Part shown: positions 24,412-30,054 of the stretch, one piece after another
Layout: each line of letters begins with the position of its first letter
How positions within the stretch are numbered: position 1 is the first letter of the stretch
Virus record (IMG/VR): IMGVR_UViG_3300030104_006971
Location: 1 to 48,630 of that record
DNA length: 48,630 nucleotides
Direction: 5' to 3' (one strand)
Origin: a virus
Notes under the pieces: model-generated
Databases searched by the model: none
What the model saw: the letters and a program-made list of their open reading frames with translations, nothing else
What the model was told of the DNA's origin: nothing
Made by a program: the position numbers and the translations under genes

Positions 24412-24440
24412 ATTATACACGCAAGAACATTTTATGTCAA
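24412..24440 (-). promoter_or_regulatory. Leftward promoter for the sHsp/lysis operon
   Basis: TTGACA at 24440-24435, 17-base spacer, TATAAT at 24417-24412. It stands back to back with the rightward promoter at 24478-24506, making this the divergent control point for two blocks. Confidence 0.85.
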
Positions 24441-24477
24441 GAACTATTTTTCGATAGTTATAAAATAAAAATAATAC

Positions 24478-24506
24478 TTGACATGAGAGGTTAATTCCTC
24501 TATAAT
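24478..24506 (+). promoter_or_regulatory. Rightward promoter with palindrome in its spacer
   Basis: TTGACA at 24478-24483, 17-base spacer, TATAAT at 24501-24506. The spacer contains AGAGG-TTAATT-CCTCT, an inverted repeat between the two boxes that would suit a repressor. The ATG follows six bases after the -10 box. Confidence 0.85.
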
Positions 24507-24512
24507 ACTAGA

Positions 24513-24695
24513 ATGAAAAATTATATCAAACAACCGTGGTCACATGAGGAGAGAAAGCTCCTGGCCGACAGTTGGTATACCATAAGTAAAGATGATATAA
24601 AAGAACTACTCCCTAATCGTACATATAATTCCTGTGCAAAACAGGTGAAATATCTAAAGGATAGAGGATGGCGTTTCAAAAAATTATCTTTGTAG
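24513..24695 (+). CDS. Minimal Myb/SANT-like DNA-binding protein
   Basis: A 60-residue protein that is essentially one SANT/Myb unit: PWSHEERKLLADSWYTIS, KDDIKELLPNRTYNSCAKQVKYL and a basic DRGWRFKKLSL end. The arrangement W...E...L with RTYNSCAKQVKYL as recognition helix is clear. It is first in the short rightward block and would be translated from a leaderless mRNA. It may be an early regulator; it belongs to the helix-turn-helix group expanded in this genome. Confidence 0.75.
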   Translation: MKNYIKQPWSHEERKLLADSWYTISKDDIKELLPNRTYNSCAKQVKYLKDRGWRFKKLSL

Positions 24696-25126
24696 CGTGT
24701 ACATTACTTTGTACAGCGCAAGCAAATGCGGTTGATAGATTTGATGAATTATACTGTCTAGCAAAGAATATATACTTTGAAAGCAGAAATCAACCCAGGC
24801 TAGGAAGAATAGCTGTGGGCCAAGTTACTCTTAACAGAGTCAACTCAAAAAGATTTCCAGCTACAATTTGTGCTGTTGTTAGGCAGGGTGGAGAAAGACG
24901 GAATAAGTGCCAATTTAGTTGGTACTGTGACGGTAAATCAGATGAGCCAAAGAGTGGTAAAGTTTGGGATGATTGTGTTTACTTAGCACTCCTTCTTTAC
25001 AGCAAGCAATTCACTGTAGATGTTACAGACGGAGCGCTTTGGTATCATGCAACATATGTTAGCCCTAGTTGGGCAGAGCACTACGAAAAAACTGTTCGTA
25101 TCAACGAGCATATTTTTTATAGATAG
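24668..25126 (+). CDS. SleB/CwlJ-like cell-wall hydrolase with signal peptide
   Basis: A 152-residue protein with a signal peptide (KIIFVACTLLCTAQANA, cut near residue 21) followed by a Hydrolase_2 domain: LAKNIYFESRNQPRLGRIAVGQVTLNRV with the catalytic Glu in YFE, then KRFPATICAVV and CQFSWYCDGK, and WYHATYVSPSW near the C terminus. The family degrades peptidoglycan. Exported in this way it would reach the periplasm without a holin. It overlaps the SANT-like gene by 28 bases. Confidence 0.88.
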   Translation: MAFQKIIFVACTLLCTAQANAVDRFDELYCLAKNIYFESRNQPRLGRIAVGQVTLNRVNSKRFPATICAVVRQGGERRNKCQFSWYCDGKSDEPKSGKVWDDCVYLALLLYSKQFTVDVTDGALWYHATYVSPSWAEHYEKTVRINEHIFYR

Positions 25127-25135
25127 GAGATAGAA

Positions 25136-25291
25136 ATGGAACCGGACAATCAATTAGAACTCTTTGAAGACACTGAGTTCGCTTTTGATTATGAAAGTGA
25201 TGCAGATGCATTAGCTTCTGCAGGCTTTGGTACTGATGAGGATTACAACCACTTTGATGCGTGGGATGATGAGGCAGGGTACCGATATTAA
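25136..25291 (+). CDS. Small acidic protein of unknown function
   Basis: A 51-residue, very acidic protein (LELFEDTEFAFDYESDADALASAG, in part). AGGAGATAG lies ahead of its ATG. It ends inside the bS21 gene. It might be a nucleic-acid mimic or adaptor, but no family is recognised. Confidence 0.6.
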   Translation: MEPDNQLELFEDTEFAFDYESDADALASAGFGTDEDYNHFDAWDDEAGYRY

Positions 25292-25493
25292 AATTTTAAT
25301 TAGAAACAACAATGTAGATAGCGCACTGAGAGTACTCAAACGTAAGACAAAAGACAAACTGGTAGAACTAAAAGATAAGGGATACCATGAAAAAAGAAGT
25401 ACAAAGCGGAATAGAATGCTCCAGGCAGCTAAAGTAAGAGAACATAAAAGGCAAAAGAAAGATGAACAAAATAAAACCCCACGGAGACGTTAG
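25269..25493 (+). CDS. rpsU: Ribosomal protein bS21 (phage-encoded)
   Basis: The core IRNNNVDSALRVLKRKTKDK, then GYHEKRSTKRNRMLQAAKVREHKR matches bS21: the conserved N-x-x-x-D-x-A-L-R-x-x-K-R start, the Y/F-E-K-x-x-x-R-K/R-R middle and the basic tail. About 74 residues from the ATG at 25269; another ATG lies three bases earlier. bS21 helps the 30S subunit bind mRNA leaders and is loosely attached, so a phage copy could replace the host protein and bias initiation. It overlaps the MazG-like gene by 32 bases. Confidence 0.85.
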   Translation: MRQGTDIKILIRNNNVDSALRVLKRKTKDKLVELKDKGYHEKRSTKRNRMLQAAKVREHKRQKKDEQNKTPRRR

Positions 25494-25866
25494 TAACTTT
25501 GAGTTGGTTGGGGACTTTATGGAAGCCTTTGGACAAAAGGTTGAACTAGATCCTACATGGCCCGACTTTGATACTCGTGAACTTAGATTAGAACTCATCG
25601 CCGAAGAACTAGATGAACTGTCAGATGCAGTTGCTGATCGTGATATGATTCAAATTGCAGATGCACTTACAGATTTACTCTATGTAGTCTATGGAGCAGG
25701 TCATGCTTTTGGCATTGATCTCGATGAATGCTTTCAAGAAGTTCACTCAAGTAATATGTCAAAGCTAGGCCCAGATGGACGCCCTATATATCGAGAGGAT
25801 GGAAAGGTATTGAAAGGACCAAAATTCTTTGAACCTGATCTCGAGAATATACTAGGAGCGTTATGA
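25462..25866 (+). CDS. MazG-like all-alpha NTP pyrophosphohydrolase
   Basis: A 134-residue protein with FELVGDFMEAFGQKVE, then RLELIAEELDELSDAVADRDMIQIADALTDLLYVVYGAGHAFGID, containing the E-x-x-E and D-x-x-D metal sites, and a C-terminal EVHSSNMSKLGPDGRPIYREDGK. This fits phage phosphoribosyl-ATP pyrophosphatase-like/MazG proteins. It hydrolyses nucleoside triphosphates or alarmone-like molecules; the exact substrate is uncertain. It ends in an ATGA overlap with the next gene. Confidence 0.88.
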   Translation: MNKIKPHGDVSNFELVGDFMEAFGQKVELDPTWPDFDTRELRLELIAEELDELSDAVADRDMIQIADALTDLLYVVYGAGHAFGIDLDECFQEVHSSNMSKLGPDGRPIYREDGKVLKGPKFFEPDLENILGAL

Positions 25867-26015
25867 TTAACTGGTTAGAGATTGGACTTTTTGCTGTTCT
25901 TGCACCTTCTTCTATTGTGTTTCTATTTTGGCTTATAGATGCTGTTACAACAAAGAAGTGGCCTTTCAATGAGAAGAAAGGAACTAAAGTCAATTCAGGA
26001 GGTAAATTCGGATGA
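25863..26015 (+). CDS. Small single-TM protein
   Basis: A 50-residue protein with one membrane helix (WLEIGLFAVLAPSSIVFLFWLI, in part) followed by a basic polar tail (KKWPFNEKKGTK). It is coupled by ATGA overlaps at both ends. Function unknown. Confidence 0.65.
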   Translation: MINWLEIGLFAVLAPSSIVFLFWLIDAVTTKKWPFNEKKGTKVNSGGKFG

Positions 26016-26155
26016 CAATTACTAGACATAAATTTACGCACGCATTTTATTTTTTACCAGCAGTTACGCTGGAGTGGATGAATCTGCAAGGAAAAAAGGA
26101 GTACACACTTGGCTTTGAGTGGCTGGTGTGGGGATTTTATTTAGATAAGGACTAA
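26012..26155 (+). CDS. Small aromatic protein of unknown function
   Basis: A 47-residue protein (MTITRHKFTHAFYFLPAVTL at the start), rich in W, F and Y with an acidic end. The start overlaps the stop of the previous gene and GGAGG lies a few bases upstream. No family recognised; it could be peripheral to membranes. Confidence 0.55.
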   Translation: MTITRHKFTHAFYFLPAVTLEWMNLQGKKEYTLGFEWLVWGFYLDKD

Positions 26156-26157
26156 GA

Positions 26158-26520
26158 ATGAAAAATAAACTTATGTGGTTTTATTATAGCTGGGATTCTA
26201 TAATGAAACTCAAGTATAATCCCATAGGGTATATAGGTGATACAAGTCTACGAGCATATTTCATGACTGTACTGTCTATCATTTGGACACTTGTGTTTTG
26301 TACCTATATCGCAGGTTGGATGAACGTAGTACCACTTTTGTTTGGTCACGTTCTTTTTGTGTTTGCTACCTTCTTTACTTATGGAGTATTTGAAGATGCA
26401 AAGAAAGATGGTAAAGCTTGGTTCCAAGACTGGGACGAGAAGTATACACTTGCATCAGCATTTGATAATCGAGATAAAACTAAAAATGCTTGTAGGTGGG
26501 ACTTAGAGATAGAGGCATGA
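26158..26520 (+). CDS. Two-TM membrane protein of unknown function
   Basis: A 120-residue protein with two hydrophobic helices (YFMTVLSIIWTLVFCTYIAG at about 34-53 and VVPLLFGHVLFVFATFFTYG at about 57-76), a short loop between them and a charged C-terminal half (EDAKKDGKAWFQDWDEKY). It lies in a chain of small membrane proteins in the rightward block. No family recognised. Confidence 0.7.
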   Translation: MKNKLMWFYYSWDSIMKLKYNPIGYIGDTSLRAYFMTVLSIIWTLVFCTYIAGWMNVVPLLFGHVLFVFATFFTYGVFEDAKKDGKAWFQDWDEKYTLASAFDNRDKTKNACRWDLEIEA

Positions 26521-26744
26521 CAGACTTTCGTACTTGGTGGAAATTTCGAGAAGGCAAAGAAATAACAATTACAGGAATAGTAATAGTTGCTGTACTTCTT
26601 GGTTTAGTAGTATTTGCTGAACCGGAGGAGAGAGATCCTAACATTTGTAGTAATCTATGTATTATGGATAAGAACGGCATACCCAGGTATGAAGAGTGGT
26701 TTAAGAAACATCCAGAAGATCTTCCAGATGGTATTCGTGGATAA
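26517..26744 (+). CDS. Small single-TM protein ending the rightward block
   Basis: A 75-residue protein: basic N terminus, one helix (ITITGIVIVAVLLGLVVFA) and a polar C-terminal half with two cysteines (CSNLCIMDKNG). The ATG at 26517 overlaps the preceding stop (ATGA). A terminator follows immediately. Function unknown. Confidence 0.65.
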   Translation: MTDFRTWWKFREGKEITITGIVIVAVLLGLVVFAEPEERDPNICSNLCIMDKNGIPRYEEWFKKHPEDLPDGIRG

Positions 26745-26745
26745 T

Positions 26746-26771
26746 AAAAAGGGGCTCTAAGCCCCTTTTTT
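26746..26771. terminator. Bidirectional intrinsic terminator
   Basis: AAAAAGGGGCT-CTA-AGCCCCTTTTTT is a symmetric stem with A-runs and T-runs on both sides, placed between the convergent rightward block and the leftward gene at 26770. Confidence 0.92.
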
Positions 26772-27021
26772 ACTTGCCTCCAAACATTGTTGTTGGCATA
26801 TCTTCTACGTTGAGTACAGGCTTCTCAAGTGCTAGAGACATATAGTGCATATCCTGTACAAGTTCTTCTGCACTTTCACCGTAAGGTTCAATACCATCTT
26901 CGCTGTATCCGATAATTCCAGTCTCATCGCTGTACACTTCGTGAATTTTATAGATTCTATTCCCTTCTTCTTCGGGCAAACCTAAAGCAGGGTGTGAGAT
27001 TATACGATAGTTCCATGACAT
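26770..27021 (-). CDS. Small conserved-looking phage protein
   Basis: An 83-residue protein starting MSWNYRIISHPA, with IYKIHEVYSDETG and ALEKPVLNVEDMP. The MSWNYRII start and the IHEVYxDExG segment are familiar from small phage proteins, but I know no function. I chose the ATG at 27021, which has GGAGAG upstream. A GTACC-(5)-GGTAC inverted repeat lies before it but no strong promoter is evident. Confidence 0.65.
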   Translation of the reverse strand: MSWNYRIISHPALGLPEEEGNRIYKIHEVYSDETGIIGYSEDGIEPYGESAEELVQDMHYMSLALEKPVLNVEDMPTTMFGGK

Positions 27022-27112
27022 TTTCCAACTCTCCTTCTTAAAATTAAAACTTTTATACATTACCTAATTCCCGCACAATCCATTGTACCACATAGGTACT
27101 CAAAAATAATAC

Positions 27113-27141
27113 TTTTCTTTTGCCAAAAAGTGTGGTAAAAT
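27113..27141 (+). promoter_or_regulatory. Degenerate copy of the phage promoter driving a candidate RNA
   Basis: The A-rich AAAAATAATAC stretch typical of this phage's promoters is followed by TTTTCT (27113-27118) where TTGACA is expected, exactly 17 bases, then TAAAAT (27136-27141). The layout matches, the -35 box is weak. Confidence 0.4.
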
Positions 27142-27145
27142 ATAT

Positions 27146-27340
27146 AACATATTTGATATGCAATCAAGTCAATCGTTGATTTACTCATCCAGCAGATTGG
27201 AGTTTTAATTAGAGCGTTAGTACTGAGGAGGGAGGCCGCAGGCCGAACGCCTCTCAGTATAGCTCTTAATTAAACCGACAATCATCAACTCTACTCTAAT
27301 TCGCACTAAATGGTGTAAGAATTACGACAACCAATATGAC
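27146..27340 (+). ncRNA. Candidate structured non-coding RNA with long hairpin
   Basis: The 235-base gap holds no gene except a tiny antisense frame at 27296-27373. Its core is a long rod: TTTAATTAGAGC (27204-27215) pairs with GCTC-TTAATTAAA (27262-27274), inside it TACTGA-GAGG pairs with CCTC-TCAGTA, capped by GGCC-GCA-GGCC. An outer GTTGAT/ATCAAC pair and a second hairpin (TAATTC...GAATTA) flank it. The rightward strand is preferred because of the promoter-like sequence upstream, but the hairpin itself is nearly strand-symmetric. It could instead be the 3' end of the leftward operon. Confidence 0.5.
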
Positions 27341-27373
27341 CGTGATAATTAAATACTTTATTACGGGTTTCAT
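27296..27373 (-). CDS. 25-residue single-TM peptide
   Basis: ATG overlaps the stop of the upstream gene (ATGA) and opens a frame reading a short basic start (MKPVIKY) and a hydrophobic helix of about 16 residues ending in TPFSAN. Coupling and composition suggest a real micro-protein. Function unknown. Confidence 0.45.
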   Translation of the reverse strand: MKPVIKYLIITVILVVVILTPFSAN

Positions 27374-27621
27374 TCTTTTTTTCCACTTAAGTCAAACTCC
27401 GTCCCAATTTCGTGCAATTCGCGATGATTTTTTCTGGTTAAGATTCTCTTTGCTTCGTTGATTGCACCTGAAAGAACTGGAAATTTGGTAGAATCATCAG
27501 AAATTATTCGTAGCCTGTAGTAGGTTAGATCACATGAGGACATAGTTTGTATATCTTCATAAATTTCGATTGTAGTATTTCCGTCTACCCACGTTTCACA
27601 TAGTTTTGGTAATCTTCTCAT
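27370..27621 (-). CDS. Small protein of unknown function
   Basis: An 83-residue protein, mixed alpha/beta by appearance (TTIEIYEDIQTMSSCDLTYY, then LRIISDDSTKFPVLSG). It is joined by ATGA overlaps to the SANT-like gene upstream and the micro-protein downstream. No family recognised. Confidence 0.6.
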   Translation of the reverse strand: MRRLPKLCETWVDGNTTIEIYEDIQTMSSCDLTYYRLRIISDDSTKFPVLSGAINEAKRILTRKNHRELHEIGTEFDLSGKKE

Positions 27622-27935
27622 AGCTCTGACCCCGCTGCGACCCCTTTAAGGACCTTTAGTACTTGTTTTGGGGCTTTCTCCAACCCCGCTAAGGTTGCTG
27701 GATTCAGATCGAATATATACGCGAGTTCCTCCACCAGCTCTGTTTTAGTTACTGGACTTTCGCCTGTCTTCGTCTTGTAGACGGAACGGCGATACACTCC
27801 TTCTCTGCTTAGTTTGCCGATTATAGATTTTGGACTTTTATCTAACTCTTTTGCTAATCTGTCCACAGTGATTCGGCTTGGTTTGTTTTTGTACTGCTCG
27901 ACCATATACTCGGTCTGATCATTTGTATAGTTCAA
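27618..27935 (-). CDS. Small SANT/Myb-like helix-turn-helix protein
   Basis: A 105-residue protein with an N-terminal unit (YTNDQTEYMVEQYK ... DRLAKELDKSPKSIIGKLSREGVY) and a C-terminal helical domain (TKTELVEELAYIFDLNPATL). The pattern SPKSIIGKLSREGVYRR is nearly the same as KPKRSIISKLSSLGVYKA in 30055-30393. It is one of six such proteins in the window and probably binds DNA. Confidence 0.78.
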   Translation of the reverse strand: MNYTNDQTEYMVEQYKNKPSRITVDRLAKELDKSPKSIIGKLSREGVYRRSVYKTKTGESPVTKTELVEELAYIFDLNPATLAGLEKAPKQVLKVLKGVAAGSEL

Positions 27936-27938
27936 TTA

Positions 27939-28169
27939 CTAATCCTCGTCAAAATCCCATTCACTTCTAAGAGTTTCGATTTTATCACGAACCCCCGCCA
28001 TTCTCTCAACCTCCATATCAATTGCACCTAGTACGTCCGGGTGTTCTCCAATCCCAGCGGGTGTGCTCAAATAGATGTCGATGTTTGCTCTATGCATTTC
28101 CATGTCACCCAAATACTTACAATAGAGCGCCTGTAGTATCTGCCTTCCTAAATCTTTTTTACTTTTCAT
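27939..28169 (-). CDS. Small helical protein of unknown function
   Basis: A 76-residue acidic protein predicted to be mostly helical (KKDLGRQILQALYCKYLGDM, then MEVERMAGVRDKIETLRSEW), possibly a helical hairpin. It overlaps the upstream coiled-coil gene by four bases. No family recognised. Confidence 0.6.
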   Translation of the reverse strand: MKSKKDLGRQILQALYCKYLGDMEMHRANIDIYLSTPAGIGEHPDVLGAIDMEVERMAGVRDKIETLRSEWDFDED

Positions 28170-28477
28170 TTCTTCTCCGGTGGTTTAATAAGTGTGATAG
28201 TTATTTTACCATCCTCGCCTCTTTCCATGCCCACATAGGGACAATACTCTAGCCATTCCAAAGGTACATTATCAGATCCTACTTCATCCACATAAGCCAT
28301 CATTAGTTCTTGGTAGCTATCTTCCATTTCGTGAGTCTGGTTTTCAATAGATTTGTAACCTTGATCTACTTTTTCTAATGCAGCATACATCTCTGAGAGC
28401 GATTCTCTCATGTCAGAGAGAGTCTCTTCCAGCCGGTGTTTAAGGGTTGTTTTGGGAAACTGTATAATTTCAGCCAT
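28166..28477 (-). CDS. Small coiled-coil protein
   Basis: A 103-residue protein starting MAEIIQFPKTTLKHRLEETL with heptad-like repeats through about residue 60 (MRESLSEMYAALEKVDQGYK), then an acidic linker and a beta-like end (EDGKITITLIKPP). It is first in its operon behind the promoter at 28498-28526 with AAGGAG before the ATG. The MAEIIQFP opening occurs in small phage proteins; function unknown. Confidence 0.65.
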   Translation of the reverse strand: MAEIIQFPKTTLKHRLEETLSDMRESLSEMYAALEKVDQGYKSIENQTHEMEDSYQELMMAYVDEVGSDNVPLEWLEYCPYVGMERGEDGKITITLIKPPEKK

Positions 28478-28497
28478 AATTTTCTCCTTGTGCGTAT

Positions 28498-28526
28498 ATT
28501 ATAGTACATCAGAGAAAAATTGTCAA
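28498..28526 (-). promoter_or_regulatory. Promoter for the 28477-27296 operon
   Basis: TTGACA at 28526-28521, 17-base spacer, TATAAT at 28503-28498. It starts directly downstream of the terminator of the large RNA. Confidence 0.85.
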
Positions 28527-28547
28527 GAAATTTTTTTGGATAGGCAT

Positions 28548-29123
28548 AAAAAAAGCCCTGAGATTTTTACGTCTACAGGGCTTAAATCCAGTCGAGTACT
28601 CACTATTGGTCTCACCTCACGATGAGTAGTGCGGGCTTATTAAGCTCACCAATGACTCCGTTGATCTATAGTCGATTTCAGCTCTTAGGCGTTCGGCTAC
28701 TATAGACGACTGTTCTCCTTTGGTTAAAGTGAATGGAGCACCTCCTGCTTTCCATTCGCAATCGACTCACCAGGTGTATACTGTCGATTCCCTGGAGTTG
28801 CATCGTGGGGTAGAAATACAACTCTGTAATTACACACAAACATAGGAATTAATACCAATTATGTGTGAAGCCCTTATCGACGTGCTTAGGCGGCACTGGT
28901 ACTTTTATCGAAACCTCCCAGTTGCAGGGAACTATAACGCCACACTTACAGTTGCGGATCACTGGGACGCGCACCTAGGGTTGCGTCTCACGAGAATGGT
29001 ACTATTCAGTACGCCTATATCCCGCCCTAAATAAAGAAGGGCTGCACCGGAGATTCTGTTTCAGTGCGATCTTTACTGCCTTATCCCGTAATGGTCGAGT
29101 CTCTGGCTTCCCTTTAATTTTGA
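28548..29123 (-). ncRNA. Large (about 575 nt) structured non-coding RNA of unknown class
   Basis: This stretch has its own promoter, its own terminator and no reading frame of note. Visible helices in transcript order include GCACTG/CGGTGC, GCCCT/AGGGC, GTACT-GAAT-AGTAC, GACGC/GCGTC, GTGC-CGCCTAA-GCAC, GAGTTG/CAACTC, GAATGGA/TCCATTC (seven perfect pairs), TCTATAGT/ACTATAGA and CTCA-TCG-TGAG. At 28760-28796, CCAGG, AATCGAC, CCTGG and GTCGATT occur in that order, which is an H-type pseudoknot. The loop sequence CGCCTAA occurs twice. Size, ornate folding, phage location and nearby tmRNA recall GOLLD- or ROOL-type RNAs, but I cannot match it to either by eye. tRNA, RNase P and intron cores were not found. 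Confidence 0.8.
28549..28583 (-). terminator. Intrinsic terminator of the large RNA
   Basis: AGCCCTG and CAGGGCT pair across a 16-base loop and are followed by TTTTTTT on the transcribed strand. Confidence 0.9.
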
Positions 29124-29129
29124 AGAAGT

Positions 29130-29158
29130 ATTATCTCAAAAAATAACCATTCTGTCAA
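29130..29158 (-). promoter_or_regulatory. Promoter of the large RNA
   Basis: TTGACA at 29158-29153, 17-base spacer, GATAAT at 29135-29130, with AAAAATAGTTC upstream. No start codon follows; transcription should start near 29123. Confidence 0.88.
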
Positions 29159-29176
29159 GAACTATTTTTGTTAAGG

Positions 29177-29401
29177 TTATACAACTTTTCCAATCTTTTT
29201 GAAAGGTATTGGAAAACCTTTGTCGTCATAGAGAGTTTTCATGGTATCTCTACCTTCTCGTATGAATCCGCCTAAGATATCATACTTCATACCCTCTCGT
29301 CGGCTTACGCATCGGATAGGAAAAACTTGTTGCTCTCCTAACATACGTCGGCTTACTACTTTAGTCTTTGAAATTCGTGCTGGTTTCTTTCCTCTAGCCA
29401 T
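29177..29401 (-). CDS. Small basic protein of unknown function
   Basis: A 74-residue strongly basic protein (ARGKKPARISKTKVVSRRML, in part), probably binding nucleic acid. It overlaps the gene upstream by eight bases and ends just before the promoter of the large RNA. No family recognised. Confidence 0.6.
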   Translation of the reverse strand: MARGKKPARISKTKVVSRRMLGEQQVFPIRCVSRREGMKYDILGGFIREGRDTMKTLYDDKGFPIPFKKIGKVV

Positions 29402-29585
29402 TCAACCTCTCCTTTGCTACTTTTGCTGCTGCTATGCTTTTTGCTCGCTTATCCATCAACCAGAAGATGTCTTCGGGTGTAGATAGTTCTGCTCGCATAA
29501 TGAACGCAAGAGCTTCCTCTGATTTCAAACCTTCCGCCATCATACCACCGTGCATGGTGAATAGCTCAAACTGTGAATCTGTCAT
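29394..29585 (-). CDS. Small helical protein of unknown function
   Basis: A 63-residue protein starting MTDSQFELFTMHG with a helical body (SEEALAFIMRAELSTPEDIF) and a basic end. I chose the ATG at 29585 because it follows a promoter (29610-29638) and a CAGGGAGAG ribosome-binding site; the longer frame starts upstream of the promoter. No family recognised. Confidence 0.62.
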   Translation of the reverse strand: MTDSQFELFTMHGGMMAEGLKSEEALAFIMRAELSTPEDIFWLMDKRAKSIAAAKVAKERLNG

Positions 29586-29609
29586 GTATCTCTCCCTGAA
29601 TATGCGTAT

Positions 29610-29638
29610 ATTATACAACCTTACGCATTCATTGTCAA
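29610..29638 (-). promoter_or_regulatory. Promoter for the 29585-29177 pair
   Basis: TTGACA at 29638-29633, 17-base spacer, TATAAT at 29615-29610. The leader resembles those at 14106, 28477 and 30393. Confidence 0.87.
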
Positions 29639-29644
29639 ACATTT

Positions 29645-29757
29645 TTCGTTTTATTACTTAGAAAACATACTGGGTAGGTCACTGGGATAGCTCGTGCCAG
29701 GCGTCCGTTTGAGACCTACCATCACTGGAGGTCATACCCAATATGCTTACTAAGTGA
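29645..29757 (-). ncRNA. Structured RNA element downstream of the tmRNA
   Basis: The outer arms ACTTAG/CTAAGT, GCATA/TATGT and TGGGTA/TACCCA close a domain. Inside, GGTAGGTC pairs perfectly with GACCTACC, but this competes with TGGGTA/TACCCA and with an alternative GACCT/AGGTC hairpin. Mutually exclusive pairings suggest either a conformational switch or a processing/3'-end element of the tmRNA transcript. No reading frame and no known motif. Confidence 0.5.
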
Positions 29758-30054
29758 CTCTCCTTTTGATAACAAGGCGAGAGTCTTTCCCCGTCTAGCT
29801 TATGCAGCTAGAGAATAAACGTCGTCGTTGGCGTTTGTGTTTTCCGGAGTGTTGTTAACGTCTTTGATCCGGTACTGTTGACGATTCTCCACTAACCTGA
29901 GATTGCCTGTCGAAACTATGCTCCCCCATCAAAAACACACCAAGGCAAGGTTTAAGGCTCTCATACTTGCGTGGTGGCACACCTTGATGTGCTTTTGGTG
30001 GAGGAGGGGGGAATCGCACCCCCGTCCATTCAACCCTACTTTAGCTTCATCGAA
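29756..30054 (-). ncRNA. ssrA: Circularly permuted (two-piece) tmRNA
   Basis: The acceptor piece comes first: GGACG, then T-arm GGGGG-TGCGATT-CCCCC (30023-30007), acceptor strand CTCCTCC (30006-30000), discriminator A and encoded CCA (29998-29996). After a 67-base linker the coding piece starts with GGGGGAG (29928-29922), which pairs with CTCCTCC and gives the G3-U70 identity pair for alanine tRNA synthetase. CAA-CUC/GGGUUG and UUAG/CUAA join the pieces as helix P2. The tag frame 29832-29803 encodes ANDDVYSLAA with stop TAA in a CTAGCT/AGCTAG hairpin. It rescues stalled ribosomes and tags proteins for proteolysis. The permuted form is typical of alphaproteobacteria. It begins right after the stop of the upstream gene. 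Confidence 0.93.

Noticed and set aside
27158-27208. 16-codon rightward frame in the candidate RNA near 27.2 kb
   Set aside because: No ribosome-binding site and its end runs into the long hairpin; a leader peptide cannot be supported.
28548-29123. Group I intron, RNase P or tRNA cluster as explanation of the large RNA
   Set aside because: I looked for intron P/Q/R/S core sequences, RNase P signatures and tRNA T-arms and found none. The RNA has its own promoter and terminator and does not interrupt a gene.
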